In this document: piece after piece, positions 16,501-24,633 of the stretch
Layout of the letters: the number at the start of each line of letters is the position of its first letter
How positions within the stretch are numbered: the stretch's first letter is position 1
Source of the DNA: Alphaproteobacteria bacterium
GTDB lineage: Bacteria; Pseudomonadota; Alphaproteobacteria; Micropepsales; Micropepsaceae
NCBI GenBank assembly: GCA_028871795.1
Contig: JAGWMG010000017.1
Coordinates: forward strand, 1-43,917
Direction: 5' to 3'
Length of the DNA stretch: 43,917 bases
Notes under the pieces: generated by a model
Database searches by the model: none
The model's input: only the letters and a program-made list of their open reading frames with translations
What the model was told of the DNA's origin: nothing
Translations under genes and position numbers: made by a program

Positions 16501-18713
16501 GGTTCCTCGGCGGTTGTCGATTTCTCGGCTCTGGCGGAGACGAACTGCTTGAGCCAGGCGATCAGGTCCTGCGCCTTCTCGGGGCTGTCCGCTTCCGCCG
16601 CCAGGCGCAACACCGGTTCGGTGCCGCTGAAGCGGAGCTGCGCCCAGTTGTCGTTGGCCAGGTAGAGCTTGGTGCCGTCCACATGACTGACGCGCTCCAC
16701 CGGATAGCCGGCGACATGGCTGCAAGGTGTTTCCTTCAGCCGCTTCGGGATGGCGACCTTCATCTCGGGGGTGGCGGGAAAATTCTCCTCCGCGCTGTAA
16801 AGCCGGCCGGTCAAGGACCACACCTTCTGCTGTAATTCGCTGATCTTGAGTCCGCTGCGCGCTATCATCTCCACCACGATCGCCGAGGCGAAGATGCCGT
16901 CCTTGCCGAGGATATGACCGCGGATGGTGAGCCCGCCGCTGCTCTCGCCACCCAGCAGGGCGTTGTGTTCGACCATCGCGGCGGCGATATGCTTGAAGCC
17001 TACCGGCACCTCGATACAATTCTCGCCGAGGGCCTTGGCGAGACGGTCCAGGACGTGCGTGGTGCTCAAATTGCGCACCACGGCACCGCGTTCGCCGCGC
17101 ACCTCGTGCAGATACCAGTAGAGCAGCACGAGCACGTCGTTGAACGAGATGTAGCGGCCTTTCTCGTCGACGATGGCGATGCGGTCCGCGTCACCGTCCA
17201 TCGCCAGCCCGAGATCGTAACTTTTCTGCTGCAGCTCGTTGATGAGATCGCGCATCGCCTCCAGATCCGGCGCCGGACTGCGCCCGCCGAAAAGCGGATT
17301 GTGGCGGTTATGGATGAAATGGACCCGGCAGCGCGCTTCGGTGAGAACCGTCTCGAGGGTCAATTGCCCCACGCCGTACATCGGATCCACGATCAGCTTG
17401 AGTCCCGCCTTGCGGATCACCTCCATATCGATCAGGGCCTCCACCGCATCGACATATTCGTTGGTGAAGTCCCTGACCTTGACGATTCCGGCCCCCAGGG
17501 CGAGGTCCAGTTCCAGTTTGATGACGTCTGACGTGGTCAGGGCATTGGTCTCGGCGGCGATGGCTTTCGTCTCGTGGTCGAGCAGCAGCGAGCCGTCGCC
17601 GTGGAACACCTTGAGGCCGTTCCATTCCGGCGGGTTGTGGCTGGCGGTGAACGCCAGGCCGTAGGCGCTGCCCAGCATCGCCGTGGCATAGTTGATGAGG
17701 GGGGTCGGCGCATCTTCGCTGCACAGCACCGTCGGAATGTTGTTGCCGGCGAACACCTCGCTCGCGGCCTCGGCGGACTGGCGGCTGAGGAAGCGGCGGT
17801 CGTAGCCGACGATGACGCCCTTTTTCTCTACCCCGTTGCGGATGATCTCGTTGGCAAGGGCCTGACAGAGCCGCCGCACATTGTGCAGTGTGAACCCCTC
17901 GCCGATGATGGCGCGCCAGCCGCCGGTACCGAACGCCACCTCGTTCTCCTCTTCCTGGCGGCGCGGCCGGAATAGCCGCTTCTGGAGAATGAAAGCGGCC
18001 TGTTCCAGGTCCGCGATGTCGTTGATGCCGCGGACTTCGTCCGCATCGTAGAGCTGGAAGCTGTCCACTTTCAGGCCCGAGCGCAGAAGTTGCTGCACGC
18101 AGTCCGTCAGGCGCAATTCGGCAGCATCATCCGCACGCTCGAGACCGCGCAGTGCCTCGAGGATCGTCACCGCGCGTACCATATAGGCGCCGACGTTCAA
18201 TTCGCGCAGCGCCTTGACCTCGGTCGTGGCCTCGGACTGCTCGACGATGTCGAGAATCCGACCCGAGGCGTCGCGCCGTACGCGCCCGTAGGGCAGGTCC
18301 TGGGGAACATTTGCGGTCAAAAGGGTGAGATCGGCGGCTTTCAGCCGGTGGCGGTTCAGAAGACCGCGCAGCGAGGCGGGCCGCAGCAGCGGCGTGTCGG
18401 CATAAAGAATGAGCAGATCCCCTTTGTATCCGCTCAGGATCCCCGCCGCCTGCAAGACGGCATGGCCGGTGCCCTGCGGCTCTTCCTGGATGACGTAGGC
18501 GGGCTCCCAACCCAGCTCTTTCTGTATCGCCTTGAGCGATCCCGGCGCCGCCACGACGATAAGATCGCGCGCCGCCGCGAGCCCGCGCAAATTTCGCACC
18601 ACGTGTCCGAGCACCGTGCAGTCGCCGAGCGGCTGCAGCTCGAGCGCGCCGCCGCCGGACGGCATCAACTTCTGCCCCGCCGCGAGGACAAGGATTTTCA
18701 AGGGCGTGTTCAT
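16458..18713 (-). CDS. fused GlmU-like nucleotidyltransferase and phosphohexomutase
   Basis: This is a 751-residue two-domain protein. Residues 1 to about 245 resemble the GlmU uridylyltransferase fold: ILVLAAGQ, then QEEPQGTGHAVLQAA and LILYADTPLL. However, the nucleotide signature G-x-G-T-R-M...P-K is replaced by GQKLMPSGGGALELQPLG. Residues about 257-735 are an alpha-D-phosphohexomutase with TASHNP (phospho-Ser358), DGDADR (metal site, 506-511), GGESSGG and RFSGTEPVLR. The mutase very probably converts GlcNAc-1-P from ChbP to GlcNAc-6-P for NagA. The transferase domain might make UDP-GlcNAc, or be a regulatory relic. Start ATG 18713 follows a GGAG site; the stop overlaps chbP, showing tight coupling. 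Mutase function is secure, sugar specificity is context inference. Confidence 0.85.
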   Translation of the reverse strand: MNTPLKILVLAAGQKLMPSGGGALELQPLGDCTVLGHVVRNLRGLAAARDLIVVAAPGSLKAIQKELGWEPAYVIQEEPQGTGHAVLQAAGILSGYKGDLLILYADTPLLRPASLRGLLNRHRLKAADLTLLTANVPQDLPYGRVRRDASGRILDIVEQSEATTEVKALRELNVGAYMVRAVTILEALRGLERADDAAELRLTDCVQQLLRSGLKVDSFQLYDADEVRGINDIADLEQAAFILQKRLFRPRRQEEENEVAFGTGGWRAIIGEGFTLHNVRRLCQALANEIIRNGVEKKGVIVGYDRRFLSRQSAEAASEVFAGNNIPTVLCSEDAPTPLINYATAMLGSAYGLAFTASHNPPEWNGLKVFHGDGSLLLDHETKAIAAETNALTTSDVIKLELDLALGAGIVKVRDFTNEYVDAVEALIDMEVIRKAGLKLIVDPMYGVGQLTLETVLTEARCRVHFIHNRHNPLFGGRSPAPDLEAMRDLINELQQKSYDLGLAMDGDADRIAIVDEKGRYISFNDVLVLLYWYLHEVRGERGAVVRNLSTTHVLDRLAKALGENCIEVPVGFKHIAAAMVEHNALLGGESSGGLTIRGHILGKDGIFASAIVVEMIARSGLKISELQQKVWSLTGRLYSAEENFPATPEMKVAIPKRLKETPCSHVAGYPVERVSHVDGTKLYLANDNWAQLRFSGTEPVLRLAAEADSPEKAQDLIAWLKQFVSARAEKSTTAEEPCVTAPSTMKTANM

Positions 18714-18718
18714 GTCGT

Positions 18719-20086
18719 TCACTCCAGTCGAACCGCGCCCGGCTGCGTTTCCGACGAGACATCGCGGAAGGGCACCAGCCAGGAAATGAGGAAGGAAGGG
18801 ATGGTCGCCAGCATCACCCACATGAAGAATTTCTGGTAACCCAGCGTGTCGCTCAAGAAGCCGCTCATCGACGCGGGGATCAAGAAGCCGATGTTCATCA
18901 GGGAGGTCGCGAAGGCGTAATGGGCTGTGCGGTAGGGGCCGGGCGCGATCTGCTGCATCATAAAGAGCTGCAGGCCGACAAAGCCGAATCCGTATCCGAA
19001 GTATTCCAGACTCACCAAGACGGTGATGTTCGGAAGGCCGACGGGCTGCACCAAGGAGAGGAAGAGATACACGGCGAAGGGAATGTTGAACGCCGCGCAG
19101 AGTGCCAGAAGCGATCTGCGCAATCCTCTGCCCGCCGTGAAATAGCCCGCCGCGATCGAGCCGAGGATAAAAACGATGGGCGGAAAGACGCCATAGAGCA
19201 GTCCGATATCCTCCGTCGTGAGCCCTAGACCGCCATGGTCGCGCGCGGCGCGCATGAACAGCGGTACGATCTTGATCGCCTGACCCTCCGCAAAACGGTA
19301 GAGCACGAGGAACAAAATTCCCCACAGGATGTATTTCTTATGGAAGAAGGTAACGAGCACATCCAGGAACGTGCGGGCGGTCTGAGCCGTGGAGATCGGC
19401 TTGGCGCGCCCGCCCGTGGGTAGAAACCGCAAATGCCAGAGGCTGAGCGCCGCCATCAGCATTCCGAAAGCGGACATCACCAGCGTCCAGGCCACCACCG
19501 GCCCGTAGCGCTTTTCAAGAAATCCGGCGACCCAGACGAAACCACCCTGGCTGAGGATCTTGCCGACATTGTAGAACGCGCCTTGCCAGCCGACATATTG
19601 GGCCTGCTGTTTGGGACTGAGGACGGTGACATAGATCCCGTCGGCGGCCGTGTCGTGGACGGCCGAATTGATCGCGATGAGGCCAAAGAAGATGAGCGTC
19701 CAGGCGAACCAGGCGGGCAGGTGCAGACTGAGCGCCAGCAGCCCGAAGCAGACGCCGCCGCCCAGTTCCGTGGCCAGAACGAACGCCTTCTTGGTGCGGA
19801 ACATTTCGACCAGGGGTCCCCACAGCGGCTTCATCGCCCAGGGGATGGTTACGAGGCTGGTGAAGAAGGCGATCTCGCTGTCGCGCAGGCCAAGGCTCTT
19901 GTACATCAGCACCGAAACCACATTCACCATCACGAATGGCAGGCCTTCGGCGGTATAAAGCGTGGGCACCCAAGCGGCCGGGTGGAAGCGGCGACGTCCG
20001 GCAGCGACTGTCTTGGCCGGCGTCGGAGCGATGGAACTCTCACCGGACAAGGGCAGCCTCGGTATGCGCGGACGGGGAAGCGGCAC
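18719..20086 (-). CDS. MFS permease, AmpG-like, probable chitobiose/GlcNAc importer
   Basis: This 455-residue inner-membrane protein has about 12 hydrophobic segments. The first begins WVPTLYTAEGLPFVMVN, the hallmark start of AmpG/PAT-type major facilitators that carry GlcNAc-containing muropeptides. Further signatures are SAVHDTAADGIY and YVGWQGAFYNVGK. In this operon it most likely imports chitobiose or short chito-oligosaccharides for ChbP, complementing the PTS route. The longest start is GTG 20086, which overlaps the end of the chitinase gene by 47 bases; a TTG near 20050 after a gagg sequence is an alternative. It ends 5 bases before the mutase gene starts. Confidence 0.82.
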   Translation of the reverse strand: MPLPRPRIPRLPLSGESSIAPTPAKTVAAGRRRFHPAAWVPTLYTAEGLPFVMVNVVSVLMYKSLGLRDSEIAFFTSLVTIPWAMKPLWGPLVEMFRTKKAFVLATELGGGVCFGLLALSLHLPAWFAWTLIFFGLIAINSAVHDTAADGIYVTVLSPKQQAQYVGWQGAFYNVGKILSQGGFVWVAGFLEKRYGPVVAWTLVMSAFGMLMAALSLWHLRFLPTGGRAKPISTAQTARTFLDVLVTFFHKKYILWGILFLVLYRFAEGQAIKIVPLFMRAARDHGGLGLTTEDIGLLYGVFPPIVFILGSIAAGYFTAGRGLRRSLLALCAAFNIPFAVYLFLSLVQPVGLPNITVLVSLEYFGYGFGFVGLQLFMMQQIAPGPYRTAHYAFATSLMNIGFLIPASMSGFLSDTLGYQKFFMWVMLATIPSFLISWLVPFRDVSSETQPGAVRLE

Positions 20087-21368
20087 GGCCGGGACCGGAA
20101 TTCAGCAGGGAAGCGACCTTGGCTTCCAATCCCTGTGGCGAAACGACAGGCAAGGAACCGCAATCCGGCAGATTGCCATCCTTGAGCATGTGCCAGAGCA
20201 TGATCCCGTCCTGCGGATTGCCGTGCGGCGGCCGGCTCAAAGGACCGGTCTTGATCAGGCGGTCTACCGAATAAGGCCGGTTCACGGGCTGGCCGAATTG
20301 ATCGGCTAAGACGATGGAGCCGGGGCATTTGGCTTGCGTGTCTTCGGCGACCAGCCTGCCGCCGCCCCATCCTTCCGGCGCGATTTCAAATCCAATATTG
20401 ACGACGATCCTTTCGGGCAGCAGCGCGCGATACAGCGTCCACTCCTTGACGGCGTCGTAATTCTCGTATCCCGCGTCGTAGGACATGATACTGACCATGC
20501 TCAGCGTATGGACTATATCGAGATCCGCAAAGGTCATACGCTCGCGCCCGGTGCGGCCCCCCACCCACATGGACGTCTTGCCGCCACAGGGGGACAGGGC
20601 GGCCGCAGCCGTGCAGTCGGCACCCGTGGACCAGGCGGCGAGGGTCAAGAGCTTGTCGCGGCCGGCGAGATGCACAGCCGTGTCAAGCGCGCGGATTGCG
20701 TCGCGATATTCTTGAACCGCGGCATCGTCTGCCCCGCCGAGCTCGAAATCGACGTCCAAGCCGTCGAGCCCCAGCGCGTCGATCATATGCACCAGGGCCT
20801 TTATCGTCGGTCCGGCGGACCGGCTGCGGCGTTCGGCGGCGAGGGCCGTCCAGTTCGTGTAGGTTGCTCCGCCGACCGCCAGCAGAACGCGCAGCTTGCG
20901 GGCGTGCAGCGTCTCGATGGCGCATTCGATCTGTGCCGGCGACGCGTGGAACTGCAGCCCGCTACCTACCCAGGATGTCATGTCGCCATCCCAGGAAAAA
21001 TTGGGATCCGCGAAAGCGATGACAATGTGGCTGTAGACCAAGGGCACGAGCGCGAGGCCGCTGGCGATTGCCGCATCATTCGCCGTGTCGCGGCCGCCGG
21101 CGCTTGGCGCAGGGATGGAATCGAGCCAGCTCGGGTAGTATCCGACGAACACTCTGCGTTGCCCGCCCGCTTCGCGGCCTCTTTCGGCAACAGGCTGGCC
21201 GCATCGCGTGTCGGCGGTGGAGTCCGGTGCCGAAGGTGCCGCTCGGGCGGAGAGGTTCGCGCCGCAGCAAAGCAGAAGAACACCCGCAGTCCATCTTATG
21301 ACACGCGCTGCGCGCCACTGCCGGTGCCGGCTCCGGTATGTTCTTCCAGGCCCGCGCCGGAGCAGCAT
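20040..21368 (-). CDS. GH18 chitinase-like glycosidase, exported
   Basis: The 442-residue protein has a hydrophobic export segment near residues 24-43 (IRWTAGVLLLCCGANLSARA). A GH18 barrel follows: VFVGYYPSW, VYSHIVIAFADPN, LLAVGGAT and the catalytic motif DGLDVDFE at 202-209, with Glu209 as acid. A later segment is MSYDAGYENYD, and a final IMLWHMLKDG strand carries the subsite Trp. It should hydrolyse chitin or chito-oligosaccharides outside the cytoplasm. No carbohydrate-binding module is visible, which suggests soluble oligomers rather than crystalline chitin. Start ATG 21368 lies 3 bases after the nagA stop, with a ggagtg ribosome site inside the nagA end. Confidence 0.87.
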   Translation of the reverse strand: MLLRRGPGRTYRSRHRQWRAARVIRWTAGVLLLCCGANLSARAAPSAPDSTADTRCGQPVAERGREAGGQRRVFVGYYPSWLDSIPAPSAGGRDTANDAAIASGLALVPLVYSHIVIAFADPNFSWDGDMTSWVGSGLQFHASPAQIECAIETLHARKLRVLLAVGGATYTNWTALAAERRSRSAGPTIKALVHMIDALGLDGLDVDFELGGADDAAVQEYRDAIRALDTAVHLAGRDKLLTLAAWSTGADCTAAAALSPCGGKTSMWVGGRTGRERMTFADLDIVHTLSMVSIMSYDAGYENYDAVKEWTLYRALLPERIVVNIGFEIAPEGWGGGRLVAEDTQAKCPGSIVLADQFGQPVNRPYSVDRLIKTGPLSRPPHGNPQDGIMLWHMLKDGNLPDCGSLPVVSPQGLEAKVASLLNSGPGRAASPSAHTEAALVR

Positions 21369-21371
21369 GGC

Positions 21372-22520
21372 TCACTCCCGGCCGATCTGCGGGTTGCCGC
21401 CGATCCAACATTGGCGCACCTGCAGTTCATCGTTCATCAGGACGAGATCGGCGCGGGTGCCCAGCCGGATGAAGCCGATCTCATGTTCGAGGCCGAGAAA
21501 TTCCGCCGCATTGCCACTTGCCAGGCGCGAGAGGTCGGGCAGATCGAGCTTGAAGATGGATCTTGCGTTGCGGAACGCCGCCGCCATGTCGAGATCCGAT
21601 CCCGCCAACGTGCCGTCCGGGCCGACGCAGACGCCGTTCTGGACGCTGATCGTCTTGCCCGACAGCTCAAAAGATTTCTGAGAGGACCCGACGCTCGACA
21701 TCGCGTCGGTGACGAGCATCAGCCGGTCGCGCCCCTTGCAGCGCAGCGCGACGCGTAGCGAAGCCGGATGCACGTGGTGGCCGTCCGCAATGATCCCACA
21801 CCAGCTCTCGTCATGTTCGAGCGCACTTCCCACCGCGCCGGGCGTCCGGCCCTCCAGCTGCGACATGGCATTGAACAGATGCGTGAAGCCCCGCAGCCCG
21901 GCAGCGAACGCGGCCGTCAGGATCTCGTAGCTCGCATTGGTGTGCCCGGCAGAAACCAGCACGCCCGCCTCGGTCAGGGCCGTAATCATCCGCGGGTTTG
22001 TGGTTTCCGGCGCCAGTGTCAGCACCGTCTTGCCGTGCTTGAGCGAGGTGACGAGCGAAAAAGCGTTGGTATCCAGAACGCCGAAATTGGCGGGATCGTG
22101 GATGCCCTTGCGCTCCGCGTTGAGGAATGGGCCCTCGATGTGGATGCCCAAGACACCCGGTACGCCCGCGGCGATTGCGTCGTCCACGGTCGCGATAGCC
22201 TTTGCGAGGGTGGCAAGGTCGGCGCTGATGATGGTCGGCAAGAACCCCGTGGTGCCGAAGCGGCTATGGGCGCGGCCGATCGTGCGCAGCGCCTGCACAG
22301 TCGGAATGTCGTTGAACAGGATGCCGCCCCCGCCGTTGACCTGAACATCGATGAAGCCGGGCAGCAGCGTGCCGCCTTCCAGATCGTAGACCTCCGATCC
22401 TTGCGGCACGGCTGGCGCCGGCACGACAGCCTTGATCCGTCCGTCTTCGATGAGCACGGCCAGCCCCGTGGCGAGGGCTCTGCCGGTCACGATACGGCCG
22501 TTGGCAAGTGCGATTGTCAT
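21372..22520 (-). CDS. nagA: N-acetylglucosamine-6-phosphate deacetylase
   Basis: The 382-residue cytoplasmic amidohydrolase makes glucosamine-6-phosphate and acetate from GlcNAc-6-P. Family motifs are in order: LLPGFIDVQVNGGGG near residue 53, LGIHIEGPFLN with the metal Glu, SAGHTNASYE and THLFNAMSQLEGR with metal His residues, and LVTDAMSSVG with the catalytic Asp. Length is normal. ATG 22520 overlaps the TGA of the upstream deaminase gene (TGATG), giving coupled translation. It is the third gene of the operon led by the GntR-type regulator. Confidence 0.95.
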   Translation of the reverse strand: MTIALANGRIVTGRALATGLAVLIEDGRIKAVVPAPAVPQGSEVYDLEGGTLLPGFIDVQVNGGGGILFNDIPTVQALRTIGRAHSRFGTTGFLPTIISADLATLAKAIATVDDAIAAGVPGVLGIHIEGPFLNAERKGIHDPANFGVLDTNAFSLVTSLKHGKTVLTLAPETTNPRMITALTEAGVLVSAGHTNASYEILTAAFAAGLRGFTHLFNAMSQLEGRTPGAVGSALEHDESWCGIIADGHHVHPASLRVALRCKGRDRLMLVTDAMSSVGSSQKSFELSGKTISVQNGVCVGPDGTLAGSDLDMAAAFRNARSIFKLDLPDLSRLASGNAAEFLGLEHEIGFIRLGTRADLVLMNDELQVRQCWIGGNPQIGRE

Positions 22521-23584
22521 CAAAAAGTCTCGGTCACTTTGTTGAGGTAAGGCGGGTTGTCGGGATCCAGGCCGCGCGCACGCGACAGGGCCTCGGCCAT
22601 CCGGTAGAAGCTCTGCAGGAAAAGAATCGGCTGCAACGCGGGATTGGCAGCCAGGGATGAAAGATTCAAGGCACGGGAATCTTCAAATCCCGCCAATAGG
22701 ACGTCGGCGCCGTGCGCCGCAAAAGCGTTGATCGTGTCCTTGATACCGGGCCTGGTTTCGTCGTCCTGCGACAACACCAGGACCGGAAAGCCCTTGTTCG
22801 CCAGCGCCATCGGACCGTGGCGGACCTCCGCGGCGCTGAAGGCCTCCGCATGCAGGGCACAGGTTTCCTTGAATTTCAAGGCCGCCTCCTGCGCTGCGCC
22901 GAAGCCTATGCCGCGGGCGATGACGTAGAGATCGCGCGCGGCCTGCAGCCTCGCGGTCGCCGCGCTCCAGTCGAGCGACCATGCGTCCTTCATCTGTGCC
23001 GGCAGCCGTTCGAGCGCTTCGCGCAACATCCGATCGCCGCTCCAGGTGGCGACCAAATGGGCGATCGCGGTCATCGCGGCGATGCAGGATTTCGTGGCGG
23101 CGACGCTGTATTCCGATCCGGCGTGCAGCGGCAGAACCACATCGGCGAGTTGGGCCAGCGGCGACTCGACGGCATTGACGAGCGCGAGCGTGAAGGCGCC
23201 AGCGTGTCTTGCGATGTCGATGGCGGTCATTAGATCGGGGCTGCGGCCGGACTGCGAGATCGCCACGACCAGAGTGTCTTTGAGGTCGGGTTTGGCGCTG
23301 TATATCGAGCTGACCGATGGGGCGGCGGAAGACGTGAGAATCCCGACTTTGGTCTCAACGAGATACTTGGCGTAGGTCGCGGCGTTGTCGGAACTGCCGC
23401 GCGCCACGGTCACAACGGCGCGCGGGGCCTTGGCGCGTAGACGGGACGCGATGTCCCTTATGGCATCTTCATTGGCCTGCAACTGGCGCTCGACCACCTG
23501 CGGCGCCACTTGCGCTTCGCTGAACATCTTCGTCCGGCCGACTTGCAACGCAGGCTTTCCGAAGTCTTGCCGCCGAGTCTCCAT
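22520..23584 (-). CDS. nagB-II: SIS-type glucosamine-6-phosphate deaminase (NagB-II)
   Basis: The 354-residue protein has two SIS domains, as in the isomerase half of GlmS. Motifs are VARGSSDNAATYAKYL and AISQSGRSPDLM in the first domain, then EYSVAATKS, and ALKFKETCALHAEAFSAAEVRHGPMAL in the second. There is no glutaminase domain, which separates it from GlmS. In alpha- and gammaproteobacterial nag loci such proteins replace classical NagB and convert GlcN-6-P to fructose-6-P and ammonia. No NagB-I is present in this window, consistent with that role. Start ATG 23584 has a GGAG site and begins 3 bases after the regulator stop. Confidence 0.9.
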   Translation of the reverse strand: METRRQDFGKPALQVGRTKMFSEAQVAPQVVERQLQANEDAIRDIASRLRAKAPRAVVTVARGSSDNAATYAKYLVETKVGILTSSAAPSVSSIYSAKPDLKDTLVVAISQSGRSPDLMTAIDIARHAGAFTLALVNAVESPLAQLADVVLPLHAGSEYSVAATKSCIAAMTAIAHLVATWSGDRMLREALERLPAQMKDAWSLDWSAATARLQAARDLYVIARGIGFGAAQEAALKFKETCALHAEAFSAAEVRHGPMALANKGFPVLVLSQDDETRPGIKDTINAFAAHGADVLLAGFEDSRALNLSSLAANPALQPILFLQSFYRMAEALSRARGLDPDNPPYLNKVTETF

Positions 23585-23587
23585 CCG

Positions 23588-24331
23588 CTACTCCGATGCG
23601 TTAAGGTCCGCGACGAAGTCGTAGGTGTCGCCCCGGTAATAGGACTGCGAAAATTCCACGACGCGCCCGTCGAGCAGAAAACCGCGCCGTTCGACCAAAA
23701 GACCGGCGTCGCCGACATTTCCCTGGAGATGTTCCGCCTGCAGACTGGTCAGAAGAACGGCGCGCAAGCGTTGCAAGGCGCGCTTGGGACGATGGCCGGA
23801 CTTCTCCAAGGCCTCGTAGAGCGATGACGTGACGGCGTCGATCGAGGGCAGACAGAAGGTCGGTACGGTGCAGAATTCCAGCGCCATCGGTACGTCGTCG
23901 GCGTATCGCAAACGGTTGAAGCGATAGACCGGCGTTCCGGGGCTGAGCCCCATGGTCATTGCTTCTTCCGGCGTCACAGTGCCTTGCGAGCGTTTGAGCC
24001 AGGCGGAGCGCGGCGTGCGGCCGCGGGCGGTCATGTCCTCAGAAAAGCTCGTCAGCTTGGAGAAACTCTTTTCGACGCGGCTGGCCACGAAGGTGCCCGA
24101 GCCTTGGCGCCGCGTCAGCAATCCTTCGTTCACGAGGCCGTCGATGGCGCGCCGAACGGTGATGCGCGATATTGCGAATTCCTCGGCGAGATCCCGCTCG
24201 GGAGGCAAGGCGTCGTTGGCCGTCAAAAGCTTCTGGGTGATCGCCTGCCTAAGACCACGTTGCAGCTGCTGGTACAACGGCAAGCTGTTGGCTTCGTCCA
24301 AAGCCCCGATAATCATTGAAAAAGAAGGCAC
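23588..24331 (-). CDS. nagR: GntR/HutC-family regulator of the nag locus
   Basis: The 247-residue protein has an N-terminal GntR winged helix (SLPLYQQLQRGLRQAI, ALPPERDLAEEFAISRITVRRAIDGL, LTRRQGSGTFVA) and a C-terminal UTRA effector domain (PEEAMTMGLSPGTPVYRFNRLRYADDVPM through YYRGDTYDFVADL). UTRA domains of this type sense phosphorylated amino sugars such as GlcN-6-P or GlcNAc-6-P. I start at GTG 24331 because it has an excellent ribosome site (ggggagga); ATG 24316 is the alternative. The gene heads the minus-strand operon and is divergent from the TonB receptor. A perfect palindrome 33-47 bases upstream implies autoregulation. The name is by analogy with NagR/NagQ. Confidence 0.87.
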   Translation of the reverse strand: MPSFSMIIGALDEANSLPLYQQLQRGLRQAITQKLLTANDALPPERDLAEEFAISRITVRRAIDGLVNEGLLTRRQGSGTFVASRVEKSFSKLTSFSEDMTARGRTPRSAWLKRSQGTVTPEEAMTMGLSPGTPVYRFNRLRYADDVPMALEFCTVPTFCLPSIDAVTSSLYEALEKSGHRPKRALQRLRAVLLTSLQAEHLQGNVGDAGLLVERRGFLLDGRVVEFSQSYYRGDTYDFVADLNASE

Positions 24332-24363
24332 CGAAGTCCTCCCCAAATTGCGGTTACAACACA

Positions 24364-24378
24364 ATGGTATCATACCAT
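24364..24378. promoter_or_regulatory. NagR operator O1
   Basis: ATGGTATCATACCAT is a perfect 7-1-7 palindrome containing TGGT-N5-ACCA. It lies between the divergent regulator and receptor genes, close to the regulator start. GntR/HutC proteins bind palindromes of this size, so it is the best candidate operator. Confidence 0.7.
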
Positions 24379-24390
24379 ATGACAAGACAA

Positions 24391-24403
24391 TGGTACAGCA
24401 CCA
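24391..24403. promoter_or_regulatory. NagR operator O2
   Basis: TGGTACAGCACCA repeats the TGGT-N5-ACCA pattern of O1, 26 bases further on. Additional half-sites (GGTA or TACC) follow near 24409, 24470, 24494 and 24510, suggesting several regulator contacts across the receptor promoter. Confidence 0.55.
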
Positions 24404-24483
24404 ATTAGATACCACACGGTACTACCTATTCGTCAATGATCAAAAATTGGCGGTTCTTGTGACAAAATTGGTACGGTCTTAGC

Positions 24484-24512
24484 TTGACACATAGTACCTG
24501 TTTATAGATGGT
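24484..24512 (+). promoter_or_regulatory. possible promoter of the TonB receptor gene
   Basis: TTGACA at 24484-24489 is a consensus -35 box. No good -10 stands at 16-18 bases (gatggt at 24507), so the assignment is weak. Half-operators TAGTACC and GGTATT overlap this stretch, which would suit repression. The leader to ATG 24634 is about 120 bases. Confidence 0.3.
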
Positions 24513-24633
24513 ATTGCATTGGGCTCAATATGGTGTTCCGAGTCCGGGATCGAGCGGATCCCGCTGGGGCAGTAATGGGCGGCAAAGGTGCGGAGGTCTG
24601 CATCTTTGGGGACAGCAACGGAGGGAAACAGCA

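Noticed and set aside
16501..17019. N-terminal extension of chitobiose phosphorylase by about 170 codons
   Set aside because: The segment is an out-of-frame reading of the mutase gene; the natural N-terminus MRYGTFDNENREYV starts at 16500 with a ribosome site.
18714..19325. Upstream extension of the transferase-mutase fusion
   Set aside because: It overlaps the MFS gene in another frame; ATG 18713 with a GGAG site begins the recognisable ILVLAAG fold.
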